DNA of 64,000 bases. It comes from Acholoe squamosa (Eukaryota; Annelida; Polychaeta; Phyllodocida; Polynoidae). The stretch is taken from NCBI GenBank assembly GCA_949317995.1, contig OX439040.1:24795830-24859829 (forward strand). Direction: 5' to 3'. The notes beneath the pieces are model-generated. The model ran no database searches. It saw only the letters and a list, made by a program, of their open reading frames with translations, and was not told where the DNA came from. Positions 48,069-61,020 of the stretch are shown in pieces (positions within the stretch are counted from its first letter, which is position 1; the number at the start of each line of letters is the position of its first letter). Both the position numbers and the translations under genes were made by a program.

Positions 48069-48140
48069 CTGAGGACTCATGATGTAATGGTTAGCACATG
48101 AGACCCAGTATCCCAGCACTGACTGGTGTGTGGGTACGAA
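48069..48140 (+). repeat. Degenerate tRNA-like sequence
   Basis: A good A box (TGATGTAATGGTTAGCAC) is followed at tRNA spacing by a poor B box (GGGTACGAAAACC). Probably an old SINE head. Confidence 0.4.
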
Positions 48141-48715
48141 AACCTCCTCCCAGACCACAAAATTCACAAAATCTCCTCTTAGAACTGACCTGTTGGCCCC
48201 CAAACTGTAGAATATGGAAATAAACCTACAGTAGGAACAATGGGGTGCAGAGCCAGGTGCAGTATAAATTCAGGTGTCCTACCTTCAATACTACTGAACA
48301 TTCTACACCCAGCTCTTTGGAGTGTACTCACCCATCAATACTATCCGCTTCACACACCGTCAGCCTTTTCAGAGAAGAGTGTTGGGCTTGGTGGCACCAC
48401 ACAGCATCACTAAACTCAACTTAGCATTCATGTGTCAATGCTGTTCTCTTATAGTGAACACTGCTGAAATGTCATCTAATTCTTTAAGGTGGCATTGGCA
48501 AATCTTGCATGCCCCAAAGAGGCAAGTTTCCCTCTTACTCATGGGTCACCAAGTACTTTACCAGCCACGCGCCAAGGTTTTATGAGGATCACATTACATT
48601 GGTTATTTGCTATTAATGATATTGATAGTCCGCTACATACACGTTTCCCATGCAGATTTTAGTGACTCTTATTTACAATGTAGCTTTCACTAGATGGCAG
48701 TCTACAATTTCTTTC

Positions 48716-49690
48716 TGGAAGGCATTTCTCAAGATGGTACGACTGAACACAGCCACTATGATTTGAAACGCTTAAAATTAGAGCAGGTGGTTGTGGGTAA
48801 TGCCCTCTGAAAGGCATTTTTCAAGATGGTACGACTGAACACAGCCACTATATATGATTTGAACCTTGCAAGTTGGAGTTGGTGATCATAGGAAATGCAC
48901 TATGACTGCTCTGTACGATCAGCACTTAATGCAGTGATTATTTAGGTGCAATGATCATAGTGACTACTAGATGCAGGGCTAGTTATTTGTTGCGAGTTGA
49001 CCTAACCCGTCCTCTGCCATATTGGTTTCTCGGTGAGTGGTCCGGACTGCCTGGACACAAAGTGTTATGTTGATGTGTGTTCCAGGGGCATTTTCATAAT
49101 AGAACCGCTGCTAAGTAGTGAACACCGTGCTGAATGGCTTCAGACCATAGGCTAATGTAACAACTTGTTTCTCGCCTCTATAAACAAACTGTCCGCTACG
49201 CAGTCATCATGACGGCAAAAATATCCACCGATTTGATCTTTCTATCATCAATCTTGTCAAACATAGAAGTCAAATCATTGCAAATTAAAGGAAGGTGATA
49301 GAATATAATGTCTAGATTCATCCTCTATACACATTAACCTCCTATTGCTATAGTTTTTTTAATATCGAATTGAATACTTTGATGTCAACTTGCTGTCATG
49401 TCGTCTCAATCCAAGTGTCAACATGGGTTCATGCAGTGCATACTTTTCGAACTTCATTATCTGCTCCCGGCACCGTAAAATCGTTCAACAATGTGATAAC
49501 TATGCTATAATTGTCACTAATGATTGCACAGGTATGACTGCCCTACCAAACCCTACGTAATTACTGCACTAAGTGCTGATCGTAGAGAGTAGTCATAGTG
49601 TATTACCTACGATAACCCACTCTGATGTTGAGGGTTTTAATAGTGCCTGTGTTCAGTCATACCACCTTGAGAAATGCCTTCCAGGTGTGT
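48716..49690. mobile_element. Fold-back element with duplicated left arm
   Basis: A unit beginning CTGGAAGGCATTTCTCAAGA (48716) is repeated in tandem about 104 bases later. The second unit is inverted at about 49510-49690, with TGACTGAACACAG and ACGATCAGCACTTAAT/G shared. The right arm ends next to the (TA)n tract. The loop of about 550 bases has no coding frame. Confidence 0.7.
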
Positions 49691-49726
49691 AAGTCTGGTA
49701 GGTTCATATTTGTCCCCATACCAAGG

Positions 49727-49811
<85 letters not shown>

Positions 49812-49815
49812 ATAT
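49727..49815. repeat. (TA)n microsatellite
   Basis: A nearly pure TA run with two small interruptions, immediately right of the fold-back element. Confidence 0.97.
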
Positions 49816-52489
49816 GTGTGTGTTTTGAGAGTACTATGTTGTTAAAGGAGGAATTATGCTAGATGCTAAAAAATAGCCACAATGACAAATGTCTCGAATT
49901 CGAGAAGGTAATTTGACATCGGTATCAGTGTATGACTAGGTATCAATATATATTCTTCGTGAAATCAAATATGGGTGAAATGAGTACTATCTTTGTAGCC
50001 ATTGCCGGTATTCTTATCATGACCAACACTCGATATAAACAGGTTCAGGACTAACCTGTTTCTTAGTACGCCCTAAGATTCAATGATAGTCCGTGGATCA
50101 TGGGGTGTACTAAGAACTTAGTACACTGTTTTATCATCAAATTTCTCTAACTTCTTCATCAAAATACATAATTCTAAAGTCACCTAAAATACATGGGGAC
50201 TATATTTTACATATGCACTTTTTTTACAGAACTAAAATCAGAACATTCTCTGAGAAATGGCTATAAACTTCCCCTTAGTCCTGGTATAGTAAAATCTATT
50301 TGCTAATTTTTTGTTAAATTTGCTAATAAATATGAACCCACAAGATTAAAGAATAGATAAATGCCTACAAAATGACGTTTTCATTTTAGCCAAGTGTTGT
50401 TTGATAATGGAGTAAATGTATCATTTAATGTAAATATAAGTACTAAATGATGGAGTGTTTTCACCATCCCACCCAATAATGTATGCACAGGTAGGTGTCA
50501 TGGTCCAGTGACCAGGGCTCTGATTGGCCCATACACCTGTGGAGGTGAGTGTCATGGTCCAGTGCACACACAAGTGTACTAAGATCCCAGTACATCCTAA
50601 GACTGCATGGTATCAGAATCTTAGTACAGACTAAAATCAGACTCTTGTACTATGATCCTGGTGTGTCCTAACAAGATATTCCCGTCTCTAACCTGATAAA
50701 ACGCATTTTATATAGTGTCTCATGTTGATAGTTTGCTGGGGTTTACATTTTATGTCAAACTAGCAGCCAGCCATATATCTAAAAGGGCCCATTCCAATGC
50801 AGCCTATGGCCATAGGCTAAAGGATGGTTCACGGATATTGAGGTAATCTAGTCCGGGACATTTATAGAATGGGAGTGGGGTTTAGGAGGGCTCGGTGTAT
50901 AATACCAATCCTTAGTCCTGTTCCGTTATACGTTGAAGGGAATGTACAGTAAGCATGATCCCACTAGTTTTACATGGATCATCCGCCTGATGCTGTATTG
51001 TCTTTGTGAATAAATCGCTTTCTCTCAATTGCTAACTAACACACTGATGCATTCATCACTATATAGTGTACAAATGCATCTTCAGTGAAGAATTATCTGT
51101 TAGTGCTTCGAGGCCATTACAGAGTAAGGAGTACTTCAAATATAGCATAATTTGGATGAGGCTCATGGCTAAACTAGAAAGGCATTTCTGGATATGCCAG
51201 TAAAGGATCCCATCCCAAAAGGGGTTGACTCCAGGGATGTTGATCAATAAAGATGCGGTCACATTCAAGGGAGAAAGGGAAAATATTAGGAGCAGGTTAT
51301 TAGGTTGGTACCTTCCCTACCGTAACCATCAGATGATTATCTAGTGCTAAGACTTCATTCTTAAAATAAATCTTAGCGGGTCTATAGGTGTTTGAGGATA
51401 GCTCTGATTCTAAGTGAAACGAGTCGCGTGTTGCGCTGCTTTTGCAATAACAAGGTCGCGTCAAGCACCAGTATCATGGTCTCAAAGGAAAATTCCTCCA
51501 TAGTCACTGGTATCGTGATCGTTATAAAAATTGGCCCACCCAATCCCAAAGGCCTCCCCGATAGGGAAATGGGCAAGGTTGGTTGGGAATCCACAGAGAC
51601 CAGAGGCCTCTAAGCAAACAGCCTGTATGCAATGAAAAGAGTTTGGATCAGCTATTGATCAGGAAAGCCCTGATGGGATATGTCACTATACATCATCCCT
51701 TATCACAGAACCACCACACGCGTGCCTCAAATGCTGAGATACATCCCTCTCTTACCATAACTCTTACTTTGGCTCTACACGGTTCAGTCAGAAAGTACTT
51801 AATTAGACTATAATGTCTTAATCATTTCTGATAAACTAAATTGATGTACCCCCCCTATAATCATAATAAGGCTATAGTCCTGTTCATATTGGAAACGCAG
51901 ACACTTACCAGATCAGATGCTAAGCATTGATCCTGCCGTAGAATCGATTTCAATAACACCTACATGTGAAAGGGTAAGCGAAAATTAAGCAAATATGTGA
52001 GTAATATGGGATAGGCATTGCAGTGGTATGTTTTAGAAGAGTGGCATAACTCGTGCTTGAAAAAAGATCATCACTCAATCTCCAAAATATAGTTCCCAGA
52101 GCTCAGGGCGAGTAATCCTTAAGACTCTAAACTGAAGGTTCCTCTCATGATGACTCTTTTAAAATTGGGGGAGCTATGTTAACGGCAAGGTGTGGTTTAG
52201 GTGTAGGAATAGTGGATCCCCTGTGCGGCTGTCTGCAACCTTGGAAATGAGGGCCAACTTGGATAGGTGATGATGGCGCTATATGTTCTAGTGGAACGTG
52301 GCCGGATTGGATAGGTGAGGGTATGGTGTAACAAATCATAACTATTCAGTATAGATTCCTGTTACAGCAGATCTAGACCATTGTGAATTGTGACTGTTAA
52401 GTACTTGGCGTATGCATTGTCTAATATACCAGTAGTTCTATATTCCTCAGGGGAACGGTACATAGATAAATTGCCCTAATTAAATAGTG
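49816..52489. other. Mostly unique, no confirmed gene
   Basis: A 9 bp-armed hairpin, AAACAGGTT against its inverse, lies at 50037-50061, and words of the type TTAGTACA/TGTACTAA recur to about 50660. Overlapping frames on both strands at 51382-51613 are longer than most but carry no domain I can name. No promoter or exon was convincing. Confidence 0.4.
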
Positions 52490-53320
52490 AGCTGAGGCCC
52501 TGGACAATTAGACTTCATGGTTAAATTGGGTCCCTTTCTATAGTTTCCATGTGCGAACATGGCCCTTGACTTTGTACCCTAATCAAGGGTTAGAACATGA
52601 GATTTTGGTCTCTTTCTAAGGTGAATATTACAAATATACTCCCTATCCTCAGGAAGCTTTTAAAGTAGAGACTAGGGTAAAGTTACGACAGAAATACTAC
52701 ACTAACTGGCACTTGAGAATGTCTATGTATTGACCAAAAAGTACCTCTTTTCTTACAGGTTTGTTTTAAAAGCATTTCCCTAATCAAGGGCTCAAAATGT
52801 ACCCCTTTCCCTCAGAATCATAATTATTCGCACATGGTAGCCAAGTCTGGGGGAGTGTGAGAGATGTGCGCCGGAGGTCTGTAGAGCCCACTTACCACTG
52901 GAAATATGACAAAGCTGTGCAATCTCGTTGGGATAACACAAAGATTCATGACATTCTATCAATCTAATCAATTGGTGAAATTGTTCTTTCAGAATGACTG
53001 TTCCACACCAAGGCTAGACAAATAAAAATGACCTTCATACTGGTTCAGGACAGATCTTGAATTTTACCATTACAACTCAATGTACTCAATCTGACATGAG
53101 ATCTAACAAGGATGTTCGCTTACAAAGGGTACAAAAGACAGCTAACCTAAAATAAAATGTAATGGAATAGCACTTTGAGCTCTGCTCAGCTGAGGTATCT
53201 ATCTTTGCCTCATTCCATTAGTGCATGATCTCAAAGCAATGACTTTAGGGTTATTAATATCTGGAACCTGACATTAATAGTTCCCATTTAGAGCATCAGT
53301 TGATCGAGGGTAGCTTGAAA
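52490..53320 (+). repeat. Dispersed direct repeat, copy 1
   Basis: Matches 59825-60445 in order: TTAGACTKCATGGTTA, CTAATCAAGGG, AGTAGAGACTAGG, CACATGGTAGCCAA, CTGACATGAGATCTAA, TGGAATAGCACTTTGAG, AGCAATGACTTTAGGGT. About 225 bases at 52865-53090 have no counterpart in copy 2. No gene was recognised in it. Confidence 0.8.
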
Positions 53321-56300
53321 GAGGTGGTTACAGCTGATAGGTTCATATCTGCCATTTTTCTTCAAGTTCTGACTATGAAATGCTTACACAAAATTAATGT
53401 GCACTTTACTTTGTTAGAATAGACCTTCAGGTGCTCTTATTTCCATTGGATAAATAAAACAGTCACCACTTCCTAGTGGATGTCTGAATGATAACATTTT
53501 CAGATAAGAAACAGATAATTGTATGGAATCATATAGTTTAAAATCAACGATTGTATTTCTAAGGTAAACAGTAAGAGGGAAAATAAAAGGGTCTTTCAAT
53601 ATGCTTGGATAATTTCTAAATTGACCATGATTGCTTTCTGTGAAGAAAAATTTGCACAGTTTTCCCCAATACATCTATGAAGGGACAGTTATTGACTTCC
53701 TGCCAATATCCCTCAAAATGGTTCCAGATGTTTCTTTTAAGCGAAAAGCGATAGAAAATTATTCAGATTTTCTCAGTCAGATTCCCAAATTCTCACCATG
53801 GCATATCAATTACACTCTACATAAAAGAAGGAGTAATCTTATCTCATTGTTATCATTGCTGCCAGGCCTACTGCTTTCAGTTGTGATTTTTACTGGTTTA
53901 CATGATCCAACCCAGTGTCACAACTGTTTTACCTGCAAGGGCAATAGTTTGAATTGAATTAGGGTCGTGGTGCAAATGAATTCTTGTTTACACCTTCGAG
54001 TGTTGCAGGATGCCTAAAGAAATCAGGATTATTTTAAATGCCGAGTCAAAGCACCGATGCAGCACTGTCATTAGTCTCACTGTAAGGTGCTGCATCTGCG
54101 CAGTAAGGCCGTTCTCAGAAAGACTCATCTGAGATTCCTTGTAAACCTTCCTACAAAGTTATAGGTGAGCTCCACTTTAAGATAATCGCAACTATTCTCA
54201 CATAATGGGACACAGACACAGACACAGACTAAAGAGTGGTTATTGCTATCATTGCAAGGTAGAAACTGTATGTTGAGGGAGCTATTTGTTTATCTGGGGA
54301 TTTGATTGTGTGTGATCTCAGGCCTGCAAAAAGGTGTTTGTGTTTACTAAATCAAGCTGATGTTATGTAAATATTGCAGACTATCACATTGGGAAGTCTC
54401 TGCAATTCAAAGTCAGACAGGTTTGATTTAACAGGACTGGTTGTTAGACTGCTGTGTTGTTATTTACATCATTCTGTGTTTTTATTTTTAAATACAGCAG
54501 AACAGGGACACCAACCCCTACTTGATCAGTGTGATGTTATAGTCTTATAGTCATGTTTACACCTTTAAATCTCATGTTTACAGTTTAGGACTGTCAATGG
54601 CCTATACCTTAGACACTGTCTTGGTAACATTTCATGAGAATGTTTCTAAAAAATCATGTAGTGGAGCATTTTATGAAATACAAGGGATGAACCAAAGCAA
54701 AGGACATTGTTATCATAAGGCGATATATTGTGAGTCCCCAGTGTAAAGATTTCCTCGATATAGCCATAAAACGTGGTGACGTCCTTTATAAAATTCTATA
54801 GCCAACAAATGAATAATTTTAAAATAGAGTTCTTGGCTTGGGATTTAAACATCCTTTCTGAACAAAAGTGGCAATAGCTACAATATAGGAAGGTTATATA
54901 TCAAAAGAAGTCAATGGATTTGATGTGAAATGAAAACTTCCATAGCACTAGTAAACATCAGGAAATATATCTCCCGCTGTATGCCCATGGGCCGAATTTA
55001 TAACTTAATGCACGTTTTATTCAGTTTGATATCACCCAGTGTACCATTGCCTCATCTGCCCTTTGGCTTGGTAATTTAATACTACAGGTGTCCGACAGAA
55101 GTCAATGAATAACTTATAAGACTTGGCCTCCCATCAATTCACCACAGATGACGTGCAATACTTCCCAGGGGATGAAGTAGGGAGGCTGAATACAAAGAGA
55201 TAAATATATAGCTATCAAATTCAATTCGTCTAGAGGTATTACCAGTACATATAGATCTATATGCCTATCATGCAAAATAGAATTATTTTAATACCTTAAA
55301 CTCCAGGGTTAGAGTCATGTTTAAATTGGGAAAGGACTGCCTTGTCTAAAGCATATGTATGTAGAAAGGAGGCAGACAGTGTCATAAGATTACAAAGCTG
55401 CAGACAGCAAACATGAAGTAATCGTAGATCCCTTCCAGTCAGTGACTATATTCTTCTATGACAGGCTAAGGTTGAAATTAATCAAAAAAGTAATTTTACA
55501 TTGTGGTCCTTAAACTCTGAGTTTGGTCTCACAATACTGAAATATTAGTTTGAGAAACAAAAGTAATATGTAGATCGACCTAAAGATTTAAATACCTTTA
55601 AATTATATCTATATTATCATACACAGACCTAAGTCTGACCAGATGTTGTAGAAGGTCACAGTGATAACCATAGCCATCAACTATATTCAATGTCCAATTT
55701 AGACTAGGAAGACTGGCCTTGTCAGTTCCACAATTTTAAAATAGGGTTAAACTTACCACTTCTTCTAAACATGATCCAGGTTAGATCGATTCCTTCATAT
55801 ATTTCATTCTGTCTGACTGAAGTGTGTTCAGCTTTGCCGAGCCTGACTGTCAAACATTATACATGACAACATTACAAGCTTCTTATTTGACCTTAGAGGA
55901 AAACAGGATTAAAAAATCTCTCCAATTTCCTACTCACTACCACAGAATACCTTCAGCTTAAGACCTGTTATTTTGAATTGAGTTCCCTATGTTTATTTCA
56001 TATCAGTGGAATACACTTTAAGATATTAAGAATGACAGTCATACATCAAAAATAAGCACATTCTCAACCATGCTATCAATTAGCTATTTCTGTCTATCAC
56101 CAAGTCTAAGGAAGAATGTCATATAGGCACTTTGGATCAGAGTATTGATAAAGCCACTTCATCTTTCAGCACTTGTGTACCCTCTGTGCCGAATATAACT
56201 AAGCCTATGAGTTAGTGATGAGAGAAGGCCTTGTTAAATGAGCAGCAAATTCTGCTGAATATTCTTTGAATTCCATAGTAAATATCTCAATATACTATAC

Positions 56301-58123
56301 AGTCCTGTACAAACTCACAGAGTCTAGTTCTTGTTCAACCAGACTCTGCTCGTCACCTAACATGTTTTAAGGTCATCCTGTCACAATAAATATTGTAAAA
56401 CGTGGTAAGCTGATTACACACAGACAGACATCACAGACACGGGGAGCAGGGTAAATACTTAGACATGTTTGACTAATATGCCGCCTTACCTTGAGGGCTG
56501 GTTCCACTGCATTGGTCAGGTCCATTTCCTGCTAATCCGACAATATTATTCCATACATTTGCTATATAAAAAGTGGTTGAATTAGCAAAAGATTTACCCG
56601 ACCGATGCTGAGGAACAAGCCCTTAAATCCTCACAATCACCATTGCCTCTATAGGAGCACAAGAGGCTACATAGCTTTATACGTATGCAACCTTTCTTAC
56701 TGAAGCAATGAAAGGGAGATGGTTATGCTAAGAAGGGGATTTGAGTAATGTACACACATACAGTACAGCTAAAACAAGGACAGGAAAACATCATGGTCAA
56801 GCAGCACAGACCATTATGGTTAAGTCCAAGGCATGATATTAGCTCTATTTCTATATTTCAGCACTCTATAGGAAAAACATGTAGATTCCTGTGAACACAT
56901 TTTTGATATTATGACACCAATCTCTACCTGATCAGCTTACATCCTTTTTATATTGTTAACGTCCCTACATTCTTTTGTGCAACAGTGGCCAACCCAACTA
57001 CAATAACTCTTTGCAGTCCAAGTTATATGGATCACAGTAGTTTTGCTCTACTTATGGAAAATCTTATGTTAACCTTTTATTGTGGTTCATCAGGTTCTAA
57101 GCCACAAAGTCATAGACTCTATTAGCTTGTCCATATGCACTAGACTGCATTTAGAATGTCGGCCTTGCACTGCTAACAATACAAAGCAATAAATAATAGT
57201 ACTTTGTATGGTAAGATGGATAGAGACTGAATCATCAGCAGGTGACCCTTGGTACATTTGTATGGTACACCCATTATCACCCATCACACGTCTACTTCCG
57301 CTGTATTTATGGCTGTTGGTGACCAGACCAAAGTGGGGCTTACAACTCATTCTAAAGGGCATGCAGTAAACACACAGTGTATACAAATGACCCGTTTGTG
57401 GCAGATAACTACAGCATATATGTTCTTCTTTAAACTTTGAGTACAATATAGGTTGTGGATCAAACCTCTTGTGGGACAAAAAATACATATTAGCTGCTAC
57501 TAATTGCTTTTGACGTTGAATATCGCCTTTACCAAGGACACTAGATACAGACAAGGACAACTGAATTGGTCATGGCTATCCTGATTCACGACCAGCAATG
57601 AATGATACAAGAGGACAAGTTGATGTGCTTTTGCACATGGGTATCACTGGAACAAGTTGCATATCAGGAAATTCTTATTGACCAATTCTATAGATATATG
57701 AGCCCTACCTCTCCCCAGATTTGAAGTAGAATTTTAGTTATTCTGAAGGACCCTGTGTGGTTCAAGGGAATAGTTGATTAACAGCTTAATGCTTACATGC
57801 ATATTTAAAGCTCCTCACCTCAAGGATCTTACCCTCCCCCACCCCTTTACTTGTGAGCAAATTGCATCTAACAAAAAGATGCTGTCAGTTGCTGTTTGAA
57901 GACAACCCTGCCGGCCTTGATCTAACCATGTAAGGCCACTTTGACCTTGGCCCACATTCTCTCCCCCCGACAACATTGGCCCTATGCCCTTATCCTTGAC
58001 CCCGATTTTGGCCCCACTCACCCTGACCCTATGACCCCAGATGAAGTAGGCGCCTGTGTAGTCTGCCATAACCATAAATCAGTATTGAACAGCCTTTGGA
58101 GGCCCTTTCTCTGAACCTCCCAA
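53321..58123. other. Unique AT-rich stretch, no confirmed gene
   Basis: The longest frames are 53631-53957 (plus) and 57090-57560 (minus, 156 codons). Neither shows a signal peptide, a domain or typical codon bias that I can defend. A T- and C-rich part at about 57830-58060 contains several GACC/CCTTG words but no clear element. Confidence 0.4.
56395..56475 (-). repeat. Fragment of the 0.9 kb dispersed repeat
   Basis: On the minus strand it reads TGATGTCTGTCTGTGTGTAA followed by TCAGCTTACCACG, matching the right part of 31270-32165. The rest of the element was not found beside it. Confidence 0.6.
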
Positions 58124-59016
58124 CACTGCAAAAATGGTGTTGATATTTTAAACATGTTTAGGTCTAAACACGTTTAAAACCTAAACATATAGGTCAGTTA
58201 GGTGTCTCATCGACTACACATTTAGGAAATGAACACTTTTATTCTAACTATATAAACGTTTAGGCTTAACATGTTTAGATGTTTAGAGTTGAAACAGTTG
58301 AATAATAGGTGTTTAGATTTAAACATCAATATGTTTAGATACTTGGATGTTAAATCCACACCAGGTAGCAGCACTACCTTTGAATGGACTATCTGCACAT
58401 AGTTATAATCAATTGTTGTGACAAATGTCCCCAAATCCCATGTTTATCATGGTTTCATTTCATAGAATGTCATGTGAATAGAAAGGGCAATAGAAAATTG
58501 ACTAGATTCACCTTATGCCGCCATCATTAGCATAAAATAATCAATAAGCTCCATGCCTGAAACCTATTTGATGTTATTCTGGAATAGATAAGGCAATGCC
58601 CTTCCTGCCAAGCTGTTGTACTTTCTCAAGTCTCTCATTCTGATGCAGTTTGTAATACATGTACACATCTATAGCTGTAGCTGATATCTTTGGAGACTTT
58701 GACAAGTAAATACCTGCTGATGCCCCCCCAGTAAATGAGAAAACAAACAAAATATATCTCTTTTTTTAATGCATACATGTCAGCAAACTCTCCATCAAAT
58801 CATTTAAACATCTAATCACAAAAATTCATAAACACCTAAACACAAAAATTCATAGATATCTAAACACAAAGTTTTAACCTAAACACCTACATTTCTAAAC
58901 AATTGAGGTAAGCATATTGTTTGGCTAAACATGTTTAGGAAAATAATGTGATTACAAAAACGTTGCAAGAATATGTTTAGAATTGTGTTTAGGATCTAAA
59001 CACAATTTTTGCAGTG
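58124..59016 (-). mobile_element. 0.9 kb TAAACA-rich DNA element, copy 2
   Basis: Near full-length inverted copy of 17413-18311 (893 against 899 bases). The ends are CACTGCAAAAATGGTGTT and TTTTTGCAGTG. Here the flanking dinucleotide is AA on both sides (58122-58123 and 59017-59018), again consistent with a 2 bp target duplication. Indels include a shortened poly-G (poly-C here) tract. No transposase frame. Confidence 0.87.
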
Positions 59017-59243
59017 AACCTTCTATACTGTCTCTAACATCATCTCCATCCTACCATATAACTCTGGAGGCAGCTCAGTGAGGCCGCAACAGAGGTCCAA
59101 ATGGAACATTGGGCCTGGCCCCTTCCTTTTACCATGCATGGCCGAGAAACACAATGGATGGACGTGTATAAAAGAAAATTTATTTCTGTGGGAATAAGGG
59201 TGTTTAAGATTTCTTTTACCACAGTGTGTACTGAATTGTTTCA

Positions 59244-59345
59244 TTGTAGAAACTATATACACTAATTTAATGGAATGCAATTACGGTTGTTCATTGTTCA
59301 GTTTTACGAGGATCTCTGGTAGATTTGACAGTTATTTCTTTATCA
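59244..59345 (+). repeat. Short direct repeat, copy 1
   Basis: TGTAGAAACTA, GGTTGTTCATTGTTCAGTTT and TCTCTGGTAGATT recur at 60926-61020 with diverged sequence between them. Confidence 0.6.
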
Positions 59346-59711
59346 TAAGTTATAGTTATATGAACACTTGTTCATCATCCTCTCCAACTGAGTTTTCATC
59401 TGTGTGTCGCAATAAATCATCTAGCCCTTGCAAAGATCAGCACAGACATATAGAATATCAGGTGTGGCTACCTCATATGAGACTAACCTTTCTTCTTGTG
59501 GTTTGTTGTTGCCACACATTAGCCTTCCTCTGTTGGAGTTGAAATTGCATACTTAGCACAATGACTATAATCAATGTCATCATAAGAAAGATAAGATAAA
59601 AACAGAGACAATCAAGCTTCTTTTACATTCATGAACGTTCTCAACCGAGGCAAAGAAAGTGAATGAACTTCAGTGAACATGATGAACGTGGAAATAACAA
59701 AGAGAAAAAGA

Positions 59712-59783
59712 TGTGGATCAACACGGTAAAAGGTACGCCTACGAGGGGGTGCGTGGGCATACCTTTTACCGTGTTGATCCACA
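59712..59783. repeat. Hairpin with perfect 24 bp arms
   Basis: The first arm starts TGTGGATCAACACGG at 59712 and its exact reverse complement ends at 59783; all 24 outer bases match. The loop is about 24 bases and G-rich. The frames over it (59612-59797 minus and 59663-59917 plus) are not credible genes. Confidence 0.9.
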
Positions 59784-59824
59784 GATGTGCTTATCATGGG
59801 AGGTTAGCATTTAAACTCATTATT

Positions 59825-60445
59825 AGGACTTTGGCAATTAGACTGCATGGTTACATCAAGGCCAGGGGGGCAATCCCTATACTGCGAACATGCCCCCTGA
59901 ATCTGTATCCTCATTAAGGGTTAAAAGTCATAAAATTTCGGTCTCTTTTCTAGGGGTAAAGCCATAACTATACCCCTATCAACACTGATCAAGGCTGACT
60001 ATTACAAATATACCCCTACTCACAGGAAGCGTTCAAAAGTAGAGACTAGGATAAAGTAATGACAGAACTACTACGCTAAAAGGGACTTGAGAATGTCTAG
60101 GTTTAAAGGAGTACCCCTTTCCCTCCAAATTTGTCTAAAAACCATCCCTAATCAAGGGATCCAAACACAGCCGTTTCCCTCAGAATCATATTCGCACATG
60201 GTAGCCAAATCTGGGGGAGTGCATCCCCCTGACATGAGATCTAAAGATGGCAGTTCGCTTACAAAGGGTACAAAAGCCAGCTAACCTAATATAGAATGTA
60301 ATGGAATAGCACTTTGAGATTTTAACCTCATTCCATTAGTGCATGATCTGAAAGCAATGACTTTAGGGTCATTAAAATCTGGAACCTGATATTAGTAATT
60401 CCCCTTGAGTGCATCAGTTGTTCGAGGGTAGCTTTGGAAATGGTA
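59825..60445 (+). repeat. Dispersed direct repeat, copy 2
   Basis: Counterpart of 52490-53320 in the same orientation about 7.3 kb away, shorter by one internal block of about 225 bases. Confidence 0.8.
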
Positions 60446-60454
60446 AACACTTTA

Positions 60455-60685
60455 TTTGGTGTGGCTTCCGATGTGGGCCGCAATGGGCTAACTGATGGGC
60501 TGCTGACAGTTTCTGTCCTCAGTGTGTGTGGGCCACACTGGGCTAACCAATATGGGCACAGATCAGTCTCAGAGTGGGTTTGGGTTCAACATGGGTTTTT
60601 GGTGTGGCTGAAAGTGGGCTGCCCACTTTGATCACATGGCACCATCTGGTCAGAATTTATCATTTTGGGGTCAACATGGGTTTTT

Positions 60686-60690
<5 letters not shown>
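60455..60690 (+). repeat. GGGCTAAC / TGGGTTTTTGG repeat block
   Basis: Variants of GTGGGCC, GGGCTAACTGATGGGC and CAACATGGGTTTTTGGT recur, the last twice (about 60588 and 60673). Ends in a (CT)n tract. The frames 60434-60631 and 60574-60789 arise from it. Confidence 0.5.

Positions 60691-60742
<52 letters not shown>
60688..60742. repeat. (CT)n microsatellite
   Basis: A pure CT run of about 55 bases. Confidence 0.98.
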
Positions 60743-60744
<2 letters not shown>

Positions 60745-60925
60745 ATATGTTTATTCTTAATTTATTGCAATACACATTCAAAGGGGTGAAAACAACACAA
60801 CTGCACACTGCAGACAAATGTCAACAAAATAACGGCATAACCCTTGTCCCAAAGTTACAAGAGATCTGTGACTATTTTCATAGAGATTCCTTCCACCACC
60901 GCACTGCCATTTGGGGCTTCATTGT

Positions 60926-61020
60926 AGAAACTACACTGTTTCACTGCAAATGCAATACAATGATGGTGGTTCATTGTTTAGTTTTACAAGGATTTCTGGT
61001 AGATTCAGCACTTATTTTTT
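60926..61020 (+). repeat. Short direct repeat, copy 2
   Basis: Counterpart of 59244-59345, sharing GGTTCATTGTTTAGTTTTAC and TTTCTGGTAGATTC. Confidence 0.6.

Noticed and set aside
50037-50660. Recurring TTAGTACA/TGTACTAA words as a fold-back element
   Set aside because: The words are short and their order is not consistently inverted, so an element could not be supported.
51382-51613. Overlapping frames on both strands, possible retroelement remnant
   Set aside because: Composition looked slightly protein-like but no retroelement motif could be identified.
57090-57560. 156-codon minus-strand frame
   Set aside because: It is the longest frame in unique DNA but has no recognisable motif, and by itself length is not enough in AT-rich animal DNA.
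57830-58060. Nuclear-receptor half-site cluster (TGACC/CCTTG words)
   Set aside because: Spacing and orientation are irregular and the region is simply C-rich.
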